Assembly (NCBI GenBank): GCA_002709085.1
Contig: PAPR01000062.1
Location: 1 to 64,000, forward strand
DNA from: Pseudooceanicola sp.
GTDB lineage: Bacteria; Pseudomonadota; Alphaproteobacteria; Rhodobacterales; Rhodobacteraceae
Reading direction: 5' to 3'
DNA: 64,000 nt
A model generated the notes under the pieces. It was not told the origin of the DNA and ran no database searches. It worked only from the letters and a program-made list of their open reading frames with translations. Within the stretch, counting starts at the first letter, position 1. Every line of letters begins with the position of its first letter. Of the stretch, positions 61,549 to 64,000 are shown piece by piece. A program made the position numbers and the translations under genes.

Positions 61549-62979
61549 TCAGGTACCACAGAAGGTTGCCGTGACAACTTCGTGTTCTGCGGGAGGTTTC
61601 GTGAGGCCGGGATCGTCCGGGCGCGCATAGGGCGTTGCGAGGGCAGCCATGAGATTGCGAAACGGGGCCATGTCGCCGTCGACCGCAGCGGCGATCATCT
61701 GTTCGATGCGGTGATTACGCGGAATGACGGCGGGGTTGCTGCGCGCCATCAAGACAGGCGCCTCCGGTTCGCTCTCCAAGCGTGCATGCCAGCGACCGAC
61801 CCAGTCGAGGAAGCCCCCGCGATCCGCGATCTGGTCCTGCGCCTCATTGCCCGGCAGGGCGCGGAACGTATTGGTGAAATCCGAGCTGCCGGCCTGCATG
61901 AGGGTCAGCAGGTCTTCGATCAGGGCGCGGTCCTCGGCACGTGGCTCCGCGATTCCGATCTTGGCCGCGAAGGTCTTGAGCCAGCGTGCCTCGATCATCT
62001 CGGGCATGGCGTGCACGGCTTGGGTAAAGGGATCGATCGCCGCGTCGGGGTCGGGCATCAGCGCGAGCAGGGCCGAGCCGAGTTTTGCCATGTTCCAGGG
62101 CAGAATTCGCGCTTGGTTATCATAGGCATAGCGGCCCTGCCGGTCGATGGAGCTGTAGACCGTCTGGGGATGATAGCCGTCCATGAAGGCGCAGGGCCCA
62201 TAGTCGATCGTCTCGCCCGAAATCGAGGTGTTGTCGGTGTTCATCACACCGTGAATGAAGCCAAACCCGAGCCATTTCGCCACGAGGTCTGATTGACGTT
62301 CGATCACCCCCTTGAGGAAATCGAGGGGGTCGCGCGCGTCGGGATGATGCCTTTCAACCGCGTGATCGTAGAGCGCGCTTAACGACGCGGTGTCGCCGCG
62401 CGCCGCAAAGTATTCAAAGTGCCCGACGCGAAGGTGGCTGGAGGCCACGCGGGTCAGGATCGCACCGGGCAGGGTGGTTTCACGCTGCACGCTTTCGCCA
62501 CTCGCGACAGCGGCCAGCGCGCGTGTGGTGGGCACGCCGAGGGCATGCATCGCCTCGCTCACCACGTATTCACGCAGCACAGGTCCCAGCCACGCCCGGC
62601 CATCGCCCGCCCGGGAATAAGGGGTACGACCGGCGCCTTTCAGCTGGATGTCGCGGCGTTGGCCTTTGGTGTCGATGACCTCCCCAAGCAGGATCGCGCG
62701 TCCATCCCCGAGCGAGGGCGAGAAACCGCCAAACTGGTGACCCGCATAGGCCTGTGCCAGGGGCAGTGCGCCGTCGGGCAGGCGGTTGCCGGCAAAGATC
62801 GCCGCACGCTCGGTCGCTGTCGGGGCGGTGGCATCATCGCCGGTGATGCCGAGTTCGCGCGCGAGGGGCGCGTTCCAGGCCAGCATTTCAGGGGCTGCGA
62901 CCGGGGTCGGGTCGTGACGGGTGAACAGCGCGGCGGGCAGGCGTGCGTAGCTGTTGTCAAAGGGGATGTGCAGGGTCAT
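61549..62979 (-). CDS. selO: Protein adenylyltransferase SelO (YdiU family)
   Basis: A 476-residue protein from ATG 62979 (MTLHIPFDNSYARLP; an in-frame ATG at 63003 adds eight residues). 'AQAYAGHQFGGFSPSLGDGRAILLGEVID' and 'QLKGAGRTPYSRAGDGRAWLGPVLREYVVSEAMHALGVPTTRALA' hold the ATP-binding Lys and Arg residues; 'GFIHGVMNTDNTSISGETIDYGPCAFMD' is the metal and catalytic segment. SelO moves AMP from ATP to proteins in redox control. The C-terminus ends 'ATFCGT', so a late Cys replaces the selenocysteine of the eukaryotic form. Confidence 0.95.
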   Translation of the reverse strand: MTLHIPFDNSYARLPAALFTRHDPTPVAAPEMLAWNAPLARELGITGDDATAPTATERAAIFAGNRLPDGALPLAQAYAGHQFGGFSPSLGDGRAILLGEVIDTKGQRRDIQLKGAGRTPYSRAGDGRAWLGPVLREYVVSEAMHALGVPTTRALAAVASGESVQRETTLPGAILTRVASSHLRVGHFEYFAARGDTASLSALYDHAVERHHPDARDPLDFLKGVIERQSDLVAKWLGFGFIHGVMNTDNTSISGETIDYGPCAFMDGYHPQTVYSSIDRQGRYAYDNQARILPWNMAKLGSALLALMPDPDAAIDPFTQAVHAMPEMIEARWLKTFAAKIGIAEPRAEDRALIEDLLTLMQAGSSDFTNTFRALPGNEAQDQIADRGGFLDWVGRWHARLESEPEAPVLMARSNPAVIPRNHRIEQMIAAAVDGDMAPFRNLMAALATPYARPDDPGLTKPPAEHEVVTATFCGT

Positions 62980-63087
62980 GGCGCATAGATAACCCGTTTT
63001 CACGCAGGTTGAAGGGGGGGCGTGTGGAACAGGCGGGGGGAAGGGCGGCGTTGGCGTGCGATGCCGCAGCGCGCGGCCTGCGCGGCG

Positions 63088-63534
63088 TCAGAACCGCCGC
63101 GTCATCAGCATGTAGTCCTGTCGCGGCTGAAACCCGGCGCGGCGATAGCTTTCCTGGATGCGCACGGCGACGCGCGAGACCTCCATATGCAGCGCCTTCA
63201 GCCCGCTGGCGCTGAGCGTCTTGGGCAGGGCCATCAGCACTTCGGTCCCGATACCGCGCCCACGAACGGAAGGACGGATGTAGAGTTCGTCGACAAAGCC
63301 GTCCATGCCACCGAATTCGATCGACCAGCCAAAGCAGATCACCACGTAGCCAATAGGCGCGCGCGCGGGCCCGACCAGCCAGATCGCGCCATGGGGCGAG
63401 CCGTCGAGCAGCGGGCGCAGCGCGTCGACACGGGTGTCCTCGTCGACGGTGATGGCGGCCTCTTGATGAAAGGCGCGCACGAGGGGGAGCAGACGCTCGA
63501 TATCTGCGGCTGTGGCCAGATGCAGCGCGGTCAC
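63088..63534 (-). CDS. GNAT family N-acetyltransferase
   Basis: A 148-residue GNAT: 'HLATAADIERLLPLVRAFHQE' at the start, acetyl-CoA loop 'FVDELYIRPSVRGRGIGTEVLMALP' and 'ALHMEVSRVAVRIQESYRRAGFQPRQDYMLMTRRF' at the end. Substrate unknown. Its ATG overlaps the stop of the nucleoside hydrolase gene, so both are on one transcript. Confidence 0.9.
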   Translation of the reverse strand: MTALHLATAADIERLLPLVRAFHQEAAITVDEDTRVDALRPLLDGSPHGAIWLVGPARAPIGYVVICFGWSIEFGGMDGFVDELYIRPSVRGRGIGTEVLMALPKTLSASGLKALHMEVSRVAVRIQESYRRAGFQPRQDYMLMTRRF

Positions 63535-64000
63535 AGGCGGGCCAGCCGTTCGGTCAATAGGTCGAAATAACCCTGTGCGTCGATCCTACCCATGAACATG
63601 GCATTCCTCGGTCTGTCGGTCACGCCCCACCAGTCCGCAACGGTCATGCCCATTGTCAGCTCTGAGGAGGTCTCGATCTCGACGTTGATGTGTCGGCCCG
63701 AGAACAGCTCGGGCCGGATGAGATAGGCGGTGACGCAAGGATCATGCAAGGGCGCACCCTCGGAGCCGTACTTTTCCTTGTCGAACCGCTCGAAAAAGTC
63801 GGTCATGTTGGCCACCGCGGTGCCGACCTTGGTGCCGAGGCTGCGAAAGGCCGCGTTGCGCTCGGGCGTGACAAGCGCCTTGTGGGTCACGTCGAGCGGC
63901 ATCACCACAATCGGCGCGCCTGCGCGAAACACGATGTCGGCCGCTTGCGGATCGACGTAGATATTGAACTCCGCCGTCGGAGTGATGTTGCCGACCTCAA
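63531..64000 (-). CDS. Nucleoside hydrolase, C-terminal part (cut by window edge)
   Basis: The last 155 codons of a minus-strand gene that runs off the window. 'GNITPTAEFNIYVDPQAADIVFRAGAPIVVMPLDVTHKALV' and 'LHDPCVTAYLIRPELFSGRHINVEIETSSELTMGMTVADWWG' are the second half of the inosine-uridine nucleoside N-ribohydrolase fold, with the DPxAA substrate region and the late catalytic His in 'HDPC'. It splits nucleosides into base and ribose. Partial only because of the window end. Confidence 0.92.
   Translation of the reverse strand, partial: EVGNITPTAEFNIYVDPQAADIVFRAGAPIVVMPLDVTHKALVTPERNAAFRSLGTKVGTAVANMTDFFERFDKEKYGSEGAPLHDPCVTAYLIRPELFSGRHINVEIETSSELTMGMTVADWWGVTDRPRNAMFMGRIDAQGYFDLLTERLARL

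Overview
The window comes from a high-GC alphaproteobacterium, very probably of the Rhodobacterales (Roseobacter group). The signs are the tail end of an RcGTA-type gene transfer agent cluster, a PdhB with a fused lipoyl domain, a fused TrpE(G) anthranilate synthase, an HvrA/H-NS-like protein and a PreTA-type pyrimidine degradation locus. Apart from the gene transfer agent there is no prophage, integrase, insertion sequence or CRISPR array that I can see.

Layout. 1-6768: distal tail genes g10(end)-g15 of a gene transfer agent, tightly packed. 6864-16893: central metabolism and housekeeping, with cysE, two cyclophilins (minus strand), pgk, class I aldolase, ftsB and a pdhA-VOC-pdhB-pdhC operon closed by a clear terminator. 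17104-23329: a DUF3179 protein, cysS, cimA, an alpha/beta hydrolase and a phytoene-synthase-like protein. 23428-27795 (minus): an MFS transporter, cobB, cobA, truA. 28162-36683: ycjX-GNAT-ycjF, ileS and trpE(G). 36897-37220: an H-NS-like protein. 37663-48388: a reductive pyrimidine degradation locus (preT, preA, divergent rutR, amidohydrolase, a low-GC membrane protein, dihydropyrimidinase and an ABC importer). 48706-51123: lon. 51444-56321: two tRNA-Val and two tRNA-Asp genes, with a glucosylglycerate-type cluster between the tRNA-Val copies. 56366-64000: an M20 dipeptidase, a cation/proton antiporter, an EEP-family protein, a membrane protein, an EamA transporter, SelO, a GNAT and the end of a nucleoside hydrolase.

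The most interesting signal lies in short leaders rather than in the large genes. cysS is preceded by a 14-codon ORF carrying a Cys-Cys pair and a terminal Cys. ileS is preceded by a 15-codon ORF carrying Ile-Ile-Ile-Arg-Ile-Ile. trpE(G) is preceded by a 17-codon ORF with two Trp codons and a textbook set of mutually exclusive stems. In each case the leader is rich in the amino acid that its downstream gene charges or makes, so all three look like ribosome-stalling attenuators. For cysS and ileS, promoter-like hexamers lie so close to the ATG that the leaders would be leaderless or nearly so. The trp case resembles known rhizobial control; I know of no description of the cysS and ileS cases in this group, but could not search.

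Other signals are: a 22-bp intergenic element (8-6-8 layout) in five good copies, two of which form a large hairpin that splits an ABC operon; RutR-like palindromes at the pyrimidine genes; and tRNA-Val trailer hairpins whose base pairs covary between the two copies. All calls are from reading the sequence; no database search or folding program was run.
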